Below are positions 12,801 through 23,545 of a stretch of 64,000 bases of DNA, in pieces. The DNA is taken from contig WACJ01000075.1 in assembly GCA_008973525.1 (NCBI GenBank), positions 496,001-560,000 on the forward strand. The letters are read 5' to 3'. Numbering within the stretch: position 1 is the stretch's first letter; each line of letters opens with the position of its first letter. The notes below the pieces were generated by a model, which was not told the origin of the DNA, searched no databases, and was given only the letters and a program-made list of their open reading frames with translations. The translations under genes were made by a program, and so were the position numbers. The stretch is from Stenopsyche tienmushanensis (taxonomy: Eukaryota > Arthropoda > Insecta > Trichoptera > Stenopsychidae).

Positions 12801-15800
12801 TAGAAGTCCAATATGGCTTTAAATCTTCATTACTAACGTCGGTTTTGGGTCTCTCTCGAGGATCATTATCGAGATTCATATTACCGAAAAGGAAATTTTT
12901 GTGATATTTTTGATTTGTTCCTCTCAAATTAGACCTTCTTTGATGAATATATATAAAGACAATTGTTACTTTTAAACAGCCGAACTTATACAATATTGCA
13001 CAGAACCTTTCTAAATCTTAGTCCAACTGTAACTAACTGAAATTCCGAATCTTCATGTGATACTATGTAATATATTCTACGATCGTTCTTCTTGAATCCA
13101 AGCAATAATAATGAAAGTATTGATTTGTTTGTTTCGGAGACTACAATTATTTAACCAGATGAGCACATAAATAGATCAACGATGCCGAGCGAGTCTAGAC
13201 ACATCAACTCGCTTCGGCGCATATCATTAAATCTTGTTCAAACTCGATCGACCCTCCAATATTCAAATATAGAAGGCTTTTATTAAATTACTATTTTTCG
13301 TTGTATATTCTGTGCGTAAAATCGCAAATGCTTTCCGTGTCAAAGTGTACGATTGGCCAAAATTACATACATTAATATTTCTCCTTCGCCTAATAGCCTA
13401 TGTAAGTACAGTTTCTAGGGCTAATTTATAGCTAAGAGGGTTGAAAAGCTCGCTCGAACATGTTCGAGGATTAAGGTGAAATTTGAGGGCTCGTTTAAAA
13501 GATTTCAGTTACCTCTCGTAGCAATAGCTACAAAAGCATTACATTCTTCGTTTAATACTTAATGGATGAGCTTTCTCAGCGTTTTGCCATTACACGGATC
13601 TTCCGGATGGGTCTTCTTGGACTTTTAGGCCCTCTGAATATTTCATAAGTCAATCCGTGAACTAATTTGCTTTTTCATTATCTTGTCTGCTGGCGTCTAG
13701 ATTAACATCCCCCTATTTGCTGTTGGGCTTAATTGATGTACGATACTATTTCTTGAGAGTGCGGTTTTATAACTTCGCAACGTATTATTAAGCTGTATTT
13801 TCTTATTATCGCTTATTAAGTGAACTTAACACGAACGTCGAAATCTTGTCTCACTTATTTTTATGTATCAATAACAGGATTAGGGCGTATTTTACGCTGG
13901 ATGGTTATTAATGATTCGTATGGCGAAGACTAATGAAAGAACCCAAGTAATTGAAAGCCTATTAGTTCTGGCTTTGAGGCTGTGTTGACGGGTTTAATTT
14001 ATCACTTTGGGTGCTTTCATTTTTAAAAATACAAAAAAATCAACATGAATAAGAATATTCTATTTCATCCCTTAACGGTTATTTATATACCTTGTCATTA
14101 ATATGAATGATCGCGCTTAAACGAATACAAATCTTATCATTGTGGACTTTTTAATTAATAATACAAATGTCAAAACAATGCTTTTTAGTAAGATTAATCG
14201 GCTAAGTTATTTTCAGCCGATTCTTTGATCACGCCATCGTTTGAAAGCCACAAATCGATTAAATCGAAGCATTTAAAATATCTTATCAATGAAAATGTTT
14301 TTTAACTTTAATAAAATCGCATTTGATACACAGTGCGTCAAAAATGCATCGTTTATCCGCAATATCCGACCAAAAAACAATTTTCCGGCGCAAAATTGAA
14401 TCCCGACGCTTTTTTGAGATTCGTTTTCCAGGAAGTAGATGTTTTTTTGAGGCGATTTATTGCCACTTGTCACTTCCTACGTTTTCCGTGTCGGTAACAT
14501 ACGCTCTTGTGTTCCCAGATTGCAAAAACTACTGCATTGCCCTTGTCGTAAAAGGACCTACCAAAGGACCGTAATAAATGGGAACGTGAGGGTGCATGGA
14601 TATAAATCAACTAGCTGCTTTATATCTCATTTTTTTGTTTCGTAGGAAATTTAGAAATTTAAATAGATAACCATACCTATTAGCAACAAATTATTGGTTT
14701 ACATTAGAATTAATGCTATGGGTACCATCGCATAAGCGACGATTTATCGTTTGTTGGCACTTTGCGCAAATGTTGCCAACGACAATATATCATTGTCCGG
14801 TACTAAAAGGGTAATTAATATTTTATGAAAATATTAAAATTCAGTGATTTATTCGTATTAAAATATATGCTATTTCTCATTTGGGTTTTATTATATTTTA
14901 TCAAAGAGGTAGTAAATTTTACCTTCTTTGGTGTATACTCAAAGATGAATTTTCCAATAGGTGGGTGGAGCTTAGTTTGTTTTCATCAGTGTGTTTGACA
15001 GCTTTGGTCTTAATAGTTAATGAATATGTCCTTCTCTGCGCAAAGTATACCAGAATATAAATTGCCATGTCGAAGACGCCTTTATAAAATAGAGAACAGC
15101 ACAATTCCTACATCATAAACAAATTTAAACTTTATCTTTAAACGCTAGAAAAATAGCATGATTTATAAAAAATAATATCACATACATATAAATTTTAATA
15201 GTCTCAAACCACAACGATATTGAATCGAATTTGTTTCATGAATCAATAAGTTTTTATCCAATGAATTTCTCTGATATTATATGAACACTTTTATAAATTG
15301 ATTTATTTCCCTATCGCCAAGTATCTATTTGTACTGTTTCGTACTTAATGTAATATATTTCAAATGGAACACATGCTCTCATTCTCATATGCTTAATGGC
15401 TATTGTTTAGCAATGGGTATATTATTATGTTTGTGTCAGTATTGTTATAGTGACCAGAAAATTGATGTTCAATATATTCTACCTGTATAAAATTCAATAT
15501 ACTTCCTGTGAGACAGGTGGATTGCTCATTACAAATTTACATTGGATTTAAAGACCAAATTATTATATGGGCTGACAAGTACATACTAAATAATAATAGG
15601 GCAAAAAACGTTCAATTCATGACAAAATGATTTTAATAAATGCTTATGTTTCAGGATACTGCGGGTCAAGAACGCTACCGCACTATTACAACAGCATATT
15701 ATAGAGGAGCTATGGGATTCATTCTCATGTATGATATAACTAATGAAGAAAGTTTCAATAGCGTGCAAGATTGGTTAGATTTATCTCTATATTAATATAA

Positions 15801-18384
15801 ATGCATTAACTCGCTATAATATGGTTTAGTAAATTAATATAAATCTTTTCAGGGTAACTCAAATCAAGACATATTCATGGGATAATGCACAAGTTATTCT
15901 TGTTGGAAATAAGTGTGATATGGAAGAAGAAAGAGTCATTAGTTTTGAAAGAGGAAAACAACTAGCTGATCAACTCGGAGTTGAATTTTTCGAAACCAGT
16001 GCCAAAGAAAATGTCAACGTCAAGGTATTATATCATTATTTTAGTACGGTTTATTACCCAAGCATTAAGCCTATAGGGCTGGAAATCGTGAGACAGAGAC
16101 GGGTGTCTTGCGTCTCATCATATACTCGAGCATCGATGGCAAAGTCGTAGCCGTAAAGGTACCCCTACACAGTCTAAACATTCTCAATATATTTTTAATT
16201 AGTATAATTAACTAAAATCGTTATCATCGGATAAGCTAATAAGCTTTTTCAACAAAGATAAGATGACTTTCGCTCGTGTTGCTTGAGAGCAGGCGTTTGT
16301 TTTGATAATTGAGACACTCGCATTATTCTTATCATTGACCAATTTTGTTATTCCCCCTTGACTGTTCTGGAGTGGCGTCATTAGCTGAGTATTATCACTC
16401 CTTGGCAAAATCTACTCCTTCAGAAGTAAACTGGCAGGCTTGCACGGCAACCTTGTCCTTTTATTTTCGCAGCACATTAATAGGCAAAAATAGCTGAACA
16501 ACAGAAAGCAGATAGCGTGCAAGTTGAACATTAAGAAATATTACGAAGAAATGAATGAATATTGTTTGCTATCAACAGTGTTGAGGTTCATTTATAGAGC
16601 CTGGTTCATTATTAAGATTGTTACACGCCGTGGCGGAGCTGACAGAAAAGTGGATTAGAGCGTAGCGTGTATGCTTTCCGGTTTGAAATTAAATCCGACT
16701 GGCGACAAGACGATAAAGCCTCTTCTTGTTTACTCTTCGAAGAACCCGTGAGCATTCAAGAGGTGTAAAGTACGAAAGGACAGGCTACCTGCTATGTGGA
16801 GATCAAACAGGAGGGCATGAACCAACGAAGAGCTGTTTTCCGAATGGATAGATTCTGCTGCTGGTCCTGAAGTAAAAAATATACCTGCTGGATAATAATC
16901 TTCTTTCGAAAGCCATGCTAATTATGGATAATACTTCTGCCCACACCGAGAGAATTCAGAATAATATTTTGGAGAAGTTTAATTTAATAAAAATTGTCTT
17001 CTTACCACCCAACACAACTCTTATCCTGTAGCCCATGAATTAGCAAGTTATCTCTCAGGTTGTCTCAAGAACAACACTAAACTCTGCGTGGAGAAACTTG
17101 TGGCCTGAGGTGGTTTTGCGAGTGAAAAGCAGCCTGTCGAAAAAAATGTGTCTCTGGGAAAATCTGTAGGCCTTGAGGTAAAAGAATTTGACATCGAAGA
17201 ACTCGTTGCAGAACATAGCAAGAACCTCAGTGTCGACAAGTTAAAGGAGTTGCATGAACAATAACACCGTCAACTAAAGGTGGCTCTGTCAGGAGCGGAG
17301 GAAAATAAGACACAGACGACAGACAGCAACTGATTAGATTGGAGGGTCTTTAATACAACCCTGTTTCCTGCGCTGCCACATGGTCTTTCCCGGGTTACCC
17401 CGGAATAGCCACACAGATAATGTCACCCATTGATCTTTAGTCCTACAGGAAACGCTATGCGCAGTCCATCCAGGCACCCACCCCCTTTTTCCCCCAGGTT
17501 TCGGCAGGAAGACCAGCTATCGCGGGTTTACTGCCACCATGAGTCCAAAATCTTTTTGAAGGGGGCTGCAGCAGATGGATGGACTGCAGGGGCTACTCCT
17601 TCCCCATGATGCTCATATTGGTTCGGTCATTCGTAGGAACCCAGTACAGGGTAACCTGCGTGCCTAACTCATGTTAGCTGGGCTACCCTAGCTGCGTTTG
17701 ATGAACAAACTGACCTCAGGGGTTCGACCGTTGCCCACAGGCGTAGGGTTGCCCGGGGTTTTATGGGTGAGCATCGTGGAGTCTAAAACCCACCCGGGGA
17801 GGAAAAGGAGATGGAGAAAAATAAAATGTCGACAGCAGAGATTAGAGCTCATACTTCAATGTAGTTAAAGTTACAAACGAAGTGATTGCGAAAGTTAATC
17901 TGTTAACAGTTCTCCCAAGATACAGCTGCTCAGCAACAGTGACTAATCCTCCCACCACCTCCGACATACCATTGAGTACCATGAATAAAAATTGTTTTAA
18001 TCTTTTATACTTATATTAACATTATCATAGGTATAATTATTTTTTAAATGGCATTTTTTTCATACTAATATTTTTGGGGGTCCGGAACGAATTAATTGCA
18101 TTTCCATTCATTCCTATAGTAAAAATCGTTTCGGGTTACGAGTTTTTCGGCTTACGAGCTACCTTCCGGAACGAATTAAACTCGTAACCCGAGGTTCCAC
18201 TGCATTGATTTAATCAAATAATTGTATTTTTTTCCAGGCTGTCTTCGAAAGGCTAGTTGATATAATATGCGACAAAATGTCAGAAAGTCTCGATTCTGAT
18301 CCAAATCTGTTACCGGGCGGTGGAAAGGGTCAACGGCTCACCGAACCTCCACAAGGGCCTCAGAATACCAACTGTAACTGCTAA
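3701..18384 (+). CDS. Rab3: Rab3 small GTPase, complete five-exon gene
   Basis: The joined exons 3701-3807, 10199-10316, 15655-15773, 15853-16024 and 18238-18384 give 220 residues with matching phases at all four junctions. Visible motifs are the P-loop GNSSVGKTS (28-36), switch I with [10 protein letters not shown] (50-59), DTAGQE (76-81), NKCD (134-137), ETSAK (162-166) and a C-terminal CNC (218-220), the double-geranylgeranylation signal of Rab3 proteins. The N-terminus ([18 protein letters not shown]) and the length match insect Rab3. Rab3 cycles between GTP and GDP on synaptic vesicles and, through effectors such as RIM and rabphilin, controls docking and release (family knowledge). No key residue is missing. 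The start ATG directly follows a splice acceptor, so 5' UTR exons and the promoter lie upstream and were not identified. Intron sizes are 6391, 5338, 79 and 2213 bp. It converges on the GluN3-like gene. Confidence 0.97.
4665..4760. mobile_element. possible hAT tip remnant
   Basis: The stretch reading CAGAGCTGACAAACTTGTAG, followed by CCCGCGGGCCGCATTTGGCC, resembles the terminal sequence of Charlie-like hAT elements. Only one end is recognisable. Confidence 0.4.
5012..5445 (+). repeat. dispersed GC-rich repeat, copy 1
   Basis: About 430 bp match, in opposite orientation, the block at 17530-17795 in Rab3 intron 4. Shared landmarks in the same order are TAGACTCCACGAT, GTAGCCCAGCTAACATGAGT, GGAGTAGCCCCTGCAGTCC and TCATGGTGGC. 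The family is not recognised and has no clear termini or coding capacity. Confidence 0.7.
6080..6560. promoter_or_regulatory. candidate non-coding regulatory patch in Rab3 intron 1
   Basis: This segment is less AT-rich than its surroundings, has no ORF and shows no transposon hallmark. Such islands in insect neuronal-gene introns are often enhancers. This is inference from composition only. Confidence 0.25.
8647..9872. mobile_element. piggyBac-like element with TTAA ends
   Basis: TTAA at 8643-8646 and 9873-9876 flank related tips, CACTTTGTATGCGGAG and the inverse of CACATTGCTTGCGGGAG. TTAA duplication is the piggyBac signature. A different 702-bp MITE is nested inside, leaving about 520 bp of its own sequence. 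A stretch near 9650-9690 on the plus strand ([11 protein letters not shown]) could be a relic of the Cys-rich C-terminus of the transposase, a weak resemblance. Confidence 0.6.
8759..9460. mobile_element. Tigger/pogo-type MITE, copy 1
   Basis: A 702-bp element with perfect CACTCAAACC inverted ends and TA on both sides (8757-8758, 9461-9462). The repeated word TTTTTTGTGCGATTT fills the subterminal parts. It contains no transposase. A second copy in opposite orientation begins at 63646. Confidence 0.8.
10199..10316 (+). CDS. Rab3: Rab3 coding exon 2 (switch I exon)
   Basis: It encodes codon 36 (completed) to Trp75, including [15 protein letters not shown] and [15 protein letters not shown]. 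It follows TTGACAG and ends TGG|GTGAGT. At 118 bases it is too short to show as a long ORF. It joins exon 1 in phase (AG|C = Ser) and exon 3 in phase 0. Confidence 0.96.
11999..12138. repeat. small inverted-repeat element
   Basis: Perfect 16-bp arms, GTTTGACCTATAATTA at 11999-12014 and its complement at 12123-12138, enclose 108 bp of AT-rich DNA. It could be a small MITE or a foldback relic. Confidence 0.6.
12490..12990 (-). pseudogene. mariner transposase remnant
   Basis: On the minus strand the frame reads [20 protein letters not shown], then [16 protein letters not shown], the second helix-turn-helix and linker of mariner transposases. Further on, [12 protein letters not shown] matches the first catalytic Asp block, followed by stops. 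The second and third Asp regions are absent. Confidence 0.7.
13180..13990. promoter_or_regulatory. candidate regulatory patch in Rab3 intron 2
   Basis: An ORF-free, comparatively complex segment without transposon ends, set in low-complexity AT DNA. Only composition supports the call. Confidence 0.2.
15655..15773 (+). CDS. Rab3: Rab3 coding exon 3 (switch II exon)
   Basis: It encodes Asp76-Asp114 plus two bases of Trp115, beginning [20 protein letters not shown]. The acceptor is TGTTTCAG and the donor is TG|GTTAGA, a weaker match to the donor consensus than the other introns have. Confidence 0.95.
15853..16024 (+). CDS. Rab3: Rab3 coding exon 4
   Basis: It completes Trp115 and encodes residues 116-172. 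It holds the guanine-specificity motif NKCD and the ETSAK loop, and ends NVNVK|GTATTA. The intron before it is only 79 bp. Confidence 0.96.
16630..18202 (+). mobile_element. Tigger (pogo-family) element, interrupted
   Basis: The right end CTCGTAACCCGAGGTTCCACTG matches the end at 34561. Broken frames give [13 protein letters not shown] and, at 17110-17280, [20 protein letters not shown] and DKLKELHEQ, typical of the Tigger transposase C-terminal part. Many stops make it dead. The left boundary is uncertain because no left inverted repeat was found. An unrelated repeat (17340-17810) splits it. Confidence 0.75.
17340..17810 (-). repeat. dispersed GC-rich repeat, copy 2 (nested in Tigger)
   Basis: Its 17530-17795 part is the inverted counterpart of 5012-5445. 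About 190 bp more on its left is absent from copy 1. The matching Tigger sequence at 34170-34200 is continuous, which shows that this block is an insertion. Confidence 0.65.
18238..18384 (+). CDS. Rab3: Rab3 terminal coding exon 5
   Basis: It encodes residues 173-220 from [19 protein letters not shown] to NTNCNC, then TAA. The acceptor TTTTTTTCCAG lies just 35 bp beyond the right end of a Tigger element, so the polypyrimidine tract is the only host sequence between transposon and exon. Confidence 0.96.
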   Translation, partial: AVFERLVDIICDKMSESLDSDPNLLPGGGKGQRLTEPPQGPQNTNCNC

Positions 18385-21300
18385 TATTGAAGTCTTGAAC
18401 ATACGATGCTTACATACCAAAGGCCGGTTAAACACTCCAGCAGATTCCATCATATTAATCTATTCAACATTATTGAGATTTCTCTGGAACTTAAATGAAG
18501 TAATGGAAAATATGTATTCTTAAAAATCTTCATCAAACAATGTCGTTATTATGCATTGCAAACTCGAGACCAAATTAACTTCTTAATACTGGATTTTAAC
18601 AAGAAGTCTAAATGCTTCTTTGAGCTTTCATACTGTTGTAGGTAATATTCTGAAGCGTTTATTTTTTCGTCTTTTCTTATATTTTATATCATATTTCAAT
18701 GATTTGTTTCGTTTAAAAAAAAAACAATGCTTGACATTCTTTAAATGTAGGATTCTTCTCTGTTTAGCAAAATTTCAATTACATTAAAAAATTAATATTA
18801 CACAGAAGAAAATTATTAAATATTAACCAATAAATGTTATATATTGCTCATTTATTTTAAGGGCAGCTCTTCATGTCTATATGTTGCAATCTATCTGTTT
18901 GATCTTAAGAGTTTTATCAAATCTGATCACGTTTATTATATCATTTAAATGTCTTTTAATGATATTGATAAATCTTCCCCTTTATTAATTACTGTTACTT
19001 TTAAGACATTATTTTTCGTTAAGAATTATTTTAATATGTACATGAAATACTTCAATATATAAAGATTTAAATGGTATTTTAAGGAATTATGAAGAGCTTG
19101 CATAGTTTAAAAAAAATAACTTGCTATTTTACAATAAATATTTTATTCGCAATGATTATAGATATAAATGGGAACGGTTTTGAAAGTCACTAGTATGTAT
19201 TATCAACGTGTTACATTTCGAGCTGTCGATCAAAATATTCAATAAACGCTGTATACATGCTAAATTAATATAAAAGAGAAAATATTTCTTGACAGACGAT
19301 ATTCTTAGTCGATTCGTTGAAATAATTATGTTTATTTTCACCGTATTCGCAACCGTTACACAATACATATAATAATAATTTCATATATTTTATATTTTTA
19401 GTTATCATATAAAACCACAACTTAAAAATAAGTCATTTTATTAACGAAATTTTGCTGATTTTATTTCAACGTATATATTTTCATTCGTTTATAAATAACA
19501 CATAATATATAGAATCTATCTATGAATATTTTTTTATTTGATCTTTTGAATATTAAATATAAAGAAGTTATAAACTATGATAAATAATATAATAAATTCA
19601 CAATAGAAGCAAGAATTAGTTGATTTAAAGCACCGCGTTTTATGTTAAAAGATGTATTGAATTTAGCTTGTTCATTGTCGAGTATTGATGGATTGAAATG
19701 TTAAATATATATGTTGTTGTTTATGAGGAGTTTGTCTATTTTTTAGGACACAATAAAAATGCTTGATTAAAATTAGAGGGCAAATATTAATGTGTTTACA
19801 TATTTGTATGTACATATTTATATGCGCGTATGAATAATATTATTAGCCCATAAAATTGCTATACGACTAAATGTTTCAGATTTAAGTCTTCAAAACGGAG
19901 AATGTTTATGTGAATAAAAGTGTACATAAAATTATAAATATATTCATGTAAAATTAGTGTGAATATTTTGTTAAATTTCAATTTAGTTGCTTCTTGCGTG
20001 TTAACTAACTGTAGGTAAAAAACTCTCACTTATGGACTTAGACAATATTAATACTGTCATGCATCTTTTAACGTTAAATTTCAATATAAATGAAACACAT
20101 GTTTGTATACTCAAAGTTGTATGATATTCTTGTGTCGATATGAATATGACTTTTGGGTAAGTTTGTACGTCAGGTACGTGTATATGAGTATTTCAGGTAA
20201 CGTAAAGTAAAATAAAATATTATCATATAATATTTTCAATATGTTCCTTCAAGTAAACTATTTCTGTCAATTAAATTTTCTAGTTTCTTTCATATAATTT
20301 TAATATAGTAGTTAAGCTTATTTTTCATATAATTTGTTTTAAGTATAAAAATATATTGTACGTGTATAATACATTTCTTTTTCTTTTATAGGAAAATTTA
20401 GATGAATTTCTTTAACTAATCTTAATAAAGTATTGTCTACACAATAATTCTTTACGAAAGAGGTGATCTTTATATTGTCTTTGTACTTCAGTTTTCTTAT
20501 TAAATCGAAAAAGCACACGATAAAGTTTAAATTAAATTCAATTCGATTGATCAACGCTGTAACAAATATGATTTTTATGCTCTCCGTATTGTTTAATTTG
20601 AATTTGAACAACGCAGTAATTATATGTTATATATACCTACAATATGTATAATTTTTGGGATTTATTTTTTAATTAATTATTTAATAACAGCGACATTTTG
20701 ATTCGGACTGATAATCGACGGCTCTCCAGCATTATTCGCATGAAAATATATTTTTAATGCAAGAATTGGAAATATCGTAAGCTATCTCGGATCAAAACCA
20801 TTTTAATTGACACAGTTTAAATATTTAATTATATTTTTGAGCCGGTTAATTGATTGGAAAAAATAATATTAGTGAAAAATAGCTTCCATTTATCAGGGAC
20901 TACTAGTTAAATAATATTGTTGACGGTTTTGATTATTCAAAACTGTAGAAGTTAGAAAATGTATGATAATCTAAAAGATAACATTTAGATAATGGATGGA
21001 AAAACATTAAAATAATGTATCGGGCATATCGTTTAGATTTGATTGAGAGTCGGTTTAAGCTATAATCTAATGAAACTAATTTAAATTGAATACCGATTAA
21101 TGAATAACGGCTTTTTTTGCATAATCAGAGAATATTGGAAATATATATACATATATATAGAAAACTGCAATCTGGAATAAATAAATAACTATTCTTAGAA
21201 ATATTTTTTTAATAATTTATTTAAAAACACAGAATCAATAAATTTTTCCTATATTATCGACTAAAACAATCATTTTTCACAGTGAACGAATCATCTTTTT

Positions 21301-22004
21301 AACGTTGCTTTTAAGTAATTTATCAGGCCCCGTTAACGGGATAAACTTAAAAATGAATTTAATCTCTTTGCGTGTAAAAGAGCATTTCAATGTGAAAATT
21401 ATATGTATTTAAAAAAAAAACATTGTAACCAAAGCATGTATAAGCTGTTAAAATATTAACCATTGTATGTGTTTTATCATATTTTGCGCACACATTATAA
21501 TCTTTAATTGTTGTTAAATGTAAGATTTTTTTCTGTTCCCTCTGCTCTTTACAGATGATTGATTATTTATAAATAAAATATTTTATTTGTGATTCTATTA
21601 TAACATTATATCTATAAGTGTTGCATTGTTTGACAAAAAAATATAAATTATGAAACATCTCTACACTGTAAATTATGAGCATTTAACAATAATGTTAAAC
21701 GTTAAGTATTAATTAGATCATTATATATATAATATCAACATATACCTGTAATAAATTATAATTTAAATAAGCTTTTGCCTTTTTATTGTTTTTATTGACA
21801 TCTTCATATCAAAGCAAAATAAAATGTATTGTTAAGTAGTTAATTGCAGATTATTTAAATAAAAATACTACAAAGAATCATCGTCGCGTTGTCGTCATCG
21901 TCAGCACTGATATGATGCATCTGCTAAACGTCTCACAAAACAAATTACATACACAAACATTATACGTACTAATTTTATAATGCTGAGAATTAGTGATTCT
22001 ATGT
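18385..22004. other. Rab3 3' flank, AT-rich
   Basis: It probably includes the Rab3 3' UTR. AATAAA words occur (for example near 18831 and 19134), but none can be chosen. No other feature was seen. Confidence 0.5.
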
Positions 22005-23545
22005 CGAGACGTCCCAGGACCTTTTTCCCGGGACTTTTGGGCTTTGCTGTATTAAGTCCCAGCATTTTCAACGAAAAAGTCAACTCAAAACTTTGTGATT
22101 TAAAATGTGCCAAATATATTGTGCATCTTAATTATGAAAACACATTTTTATGCCCCCGAAACCCTTGAAATCCATCGAAATGTCCGATTTGTATTAAATT
22201 AAAGCAAGTATAACAGGATACAAGGCATAAAAAATGCAACACATCTGCACCCAACTGATATTGTATGAGATTCCAGAATTTCATCAAAAGAATTCCAAGA
22301 ACAATGGAACAGATGCTTGCTCCAAGTGTTTCTAAGTAATAGCAATAGCTGGGATGGATTGATTCGTAGAAAAATTCAGGAGTAAATGAAAGATCAATGT
22401 TTTGTAAATACAATATCAGTTTGTCTCCTAGTGTCGAGCTAGTTCATGCTGTTCTTGTGTCTGTTCTCTGACGGGTGGCTAACGGATTTTAATATAAAAA
22501 TTTCCAGTAAATTTTTCAGATTATTATAATTTATTTTATATATCTCATATTAAAAAAAGTGGTATCGTTTTGTCATATATATTTTAACATTATTGTAGTC
22601 CATAATGGAAAGAAGTCAATAGGAAGTATGGAAACATTACAAAAAAAAAACTACAAAAAAGGAGATGCCCCAATACTGTTCAAAACAAATCACATGCAAA
22701 GGGTCAAACACATCTGGACTAGCGAGATATCTTGAAAGGGTACATCGGATTTTTTAAATAAAAACACTGAAGAAGACATCACCGATGCGGAATGTTTAAA
22801 CAGTGCGAAAATAATTAAAATATTCCAATCACCAATAATACATTTTGTGAAGAGGAAAACGCTTTCAGAAGTCATTACCCAGCTAACTGTGCTGGATGGT
22901 TTTTCTATAAGAGGGATTACGAATAGTGATTCCATACGTGAATATGTTACACTAAAAGGGCTTTCATTAGCAAAAAATCAATTCGACGTAATGAGATTGA
23001 TCTCAAAGTAAAGTAATTTCAAATATAAAAGACTTAAAAGAAGTGAATGCTTGCGTTTGCCTATCAACGGATGAGTGGACGAGCATAAAACATAGAAGAT
23101 ATTTTAATATCATAGTACACATGATATATTTAATCTAGGACTTGTTAATATTTCGGGAAAATGTAATTCTTTTGAAATTCGTAGAATTGTTTAAAGTCGG
23201 TTGAGTGAATTTGGAATTGTTTTTGAACGTGAAATAGTAGCAACAATGACTGATGGTGCTAATGTTTGGGCGTGAAATGTCCCGTCGTCAATGAATTTGC
23301 ATAAATTGTGCTATACATCTAGCTATAATTGAAACATTGTGTCAGAAAATTTATCAAACAGAAACAGAAGATTTAGATTATTCTAATGACGATGAACAAA
23401 ACACTGAAGATTATTAATTATTAATAGATAATTCAGAAAGATAGAACAAAAGGGTTCTTTTAACTTACACATACATATATATGTAACACATAAATATTTA
23501 CTTTTAAAAAAATCTGTACATAATTGAAGAGAAAATAAGTCCCAG
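22005..23545 (+). pseudogene. decayed hAT element with BED zinc finger
   Basis: Frames after 22610 read WKHYKKK and CSKQITCKGSNTSGLARYLE, the BED-finger pattern. Downstream come NACVCLSTDEWTSIKHRRYF and TMTDGANV, which match the hAT transposase catalytic region. GTCCCAGGAC motifs near 22010 and 23540 may mark the ends (approximate). Stops and frameshifts make it non-functional. Confidence 0.65.

Larger units (their letters stand above)
10317..15654 (+). other. Rab3: Rab3 intron 2
   Basis: A 5338-bp intron. It holds an inverted-repeat element (11999-12138), a decayed mariner (about 12490-12990) and GC-richer unique patches near 13180-13990 and 14320-14620 with no coding signal. Confidence 0.9.
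16025..18237 (+). other. Rab3: Rab3 intron 4
   Basis: A 2213-bp intron mostly made of a Tigger element and a repeat nested in it. About 600 bp of unique DNA after the donor holds nothing I recognise. Confidence 0.9.

Noticed and set aside
16065..16160. GC-rich stretch after Rab3 exon 4 as an alternative exon
   Set aside because: Reading on from exon 4 gives no Rab-like residues and the exon already ends at a proper donor that joins exon 5 in phase.
22132..22413. 93-aa ORF on the minus strand
   Set aside because: It runs antisense within the decayed hAT element and matches nothing.
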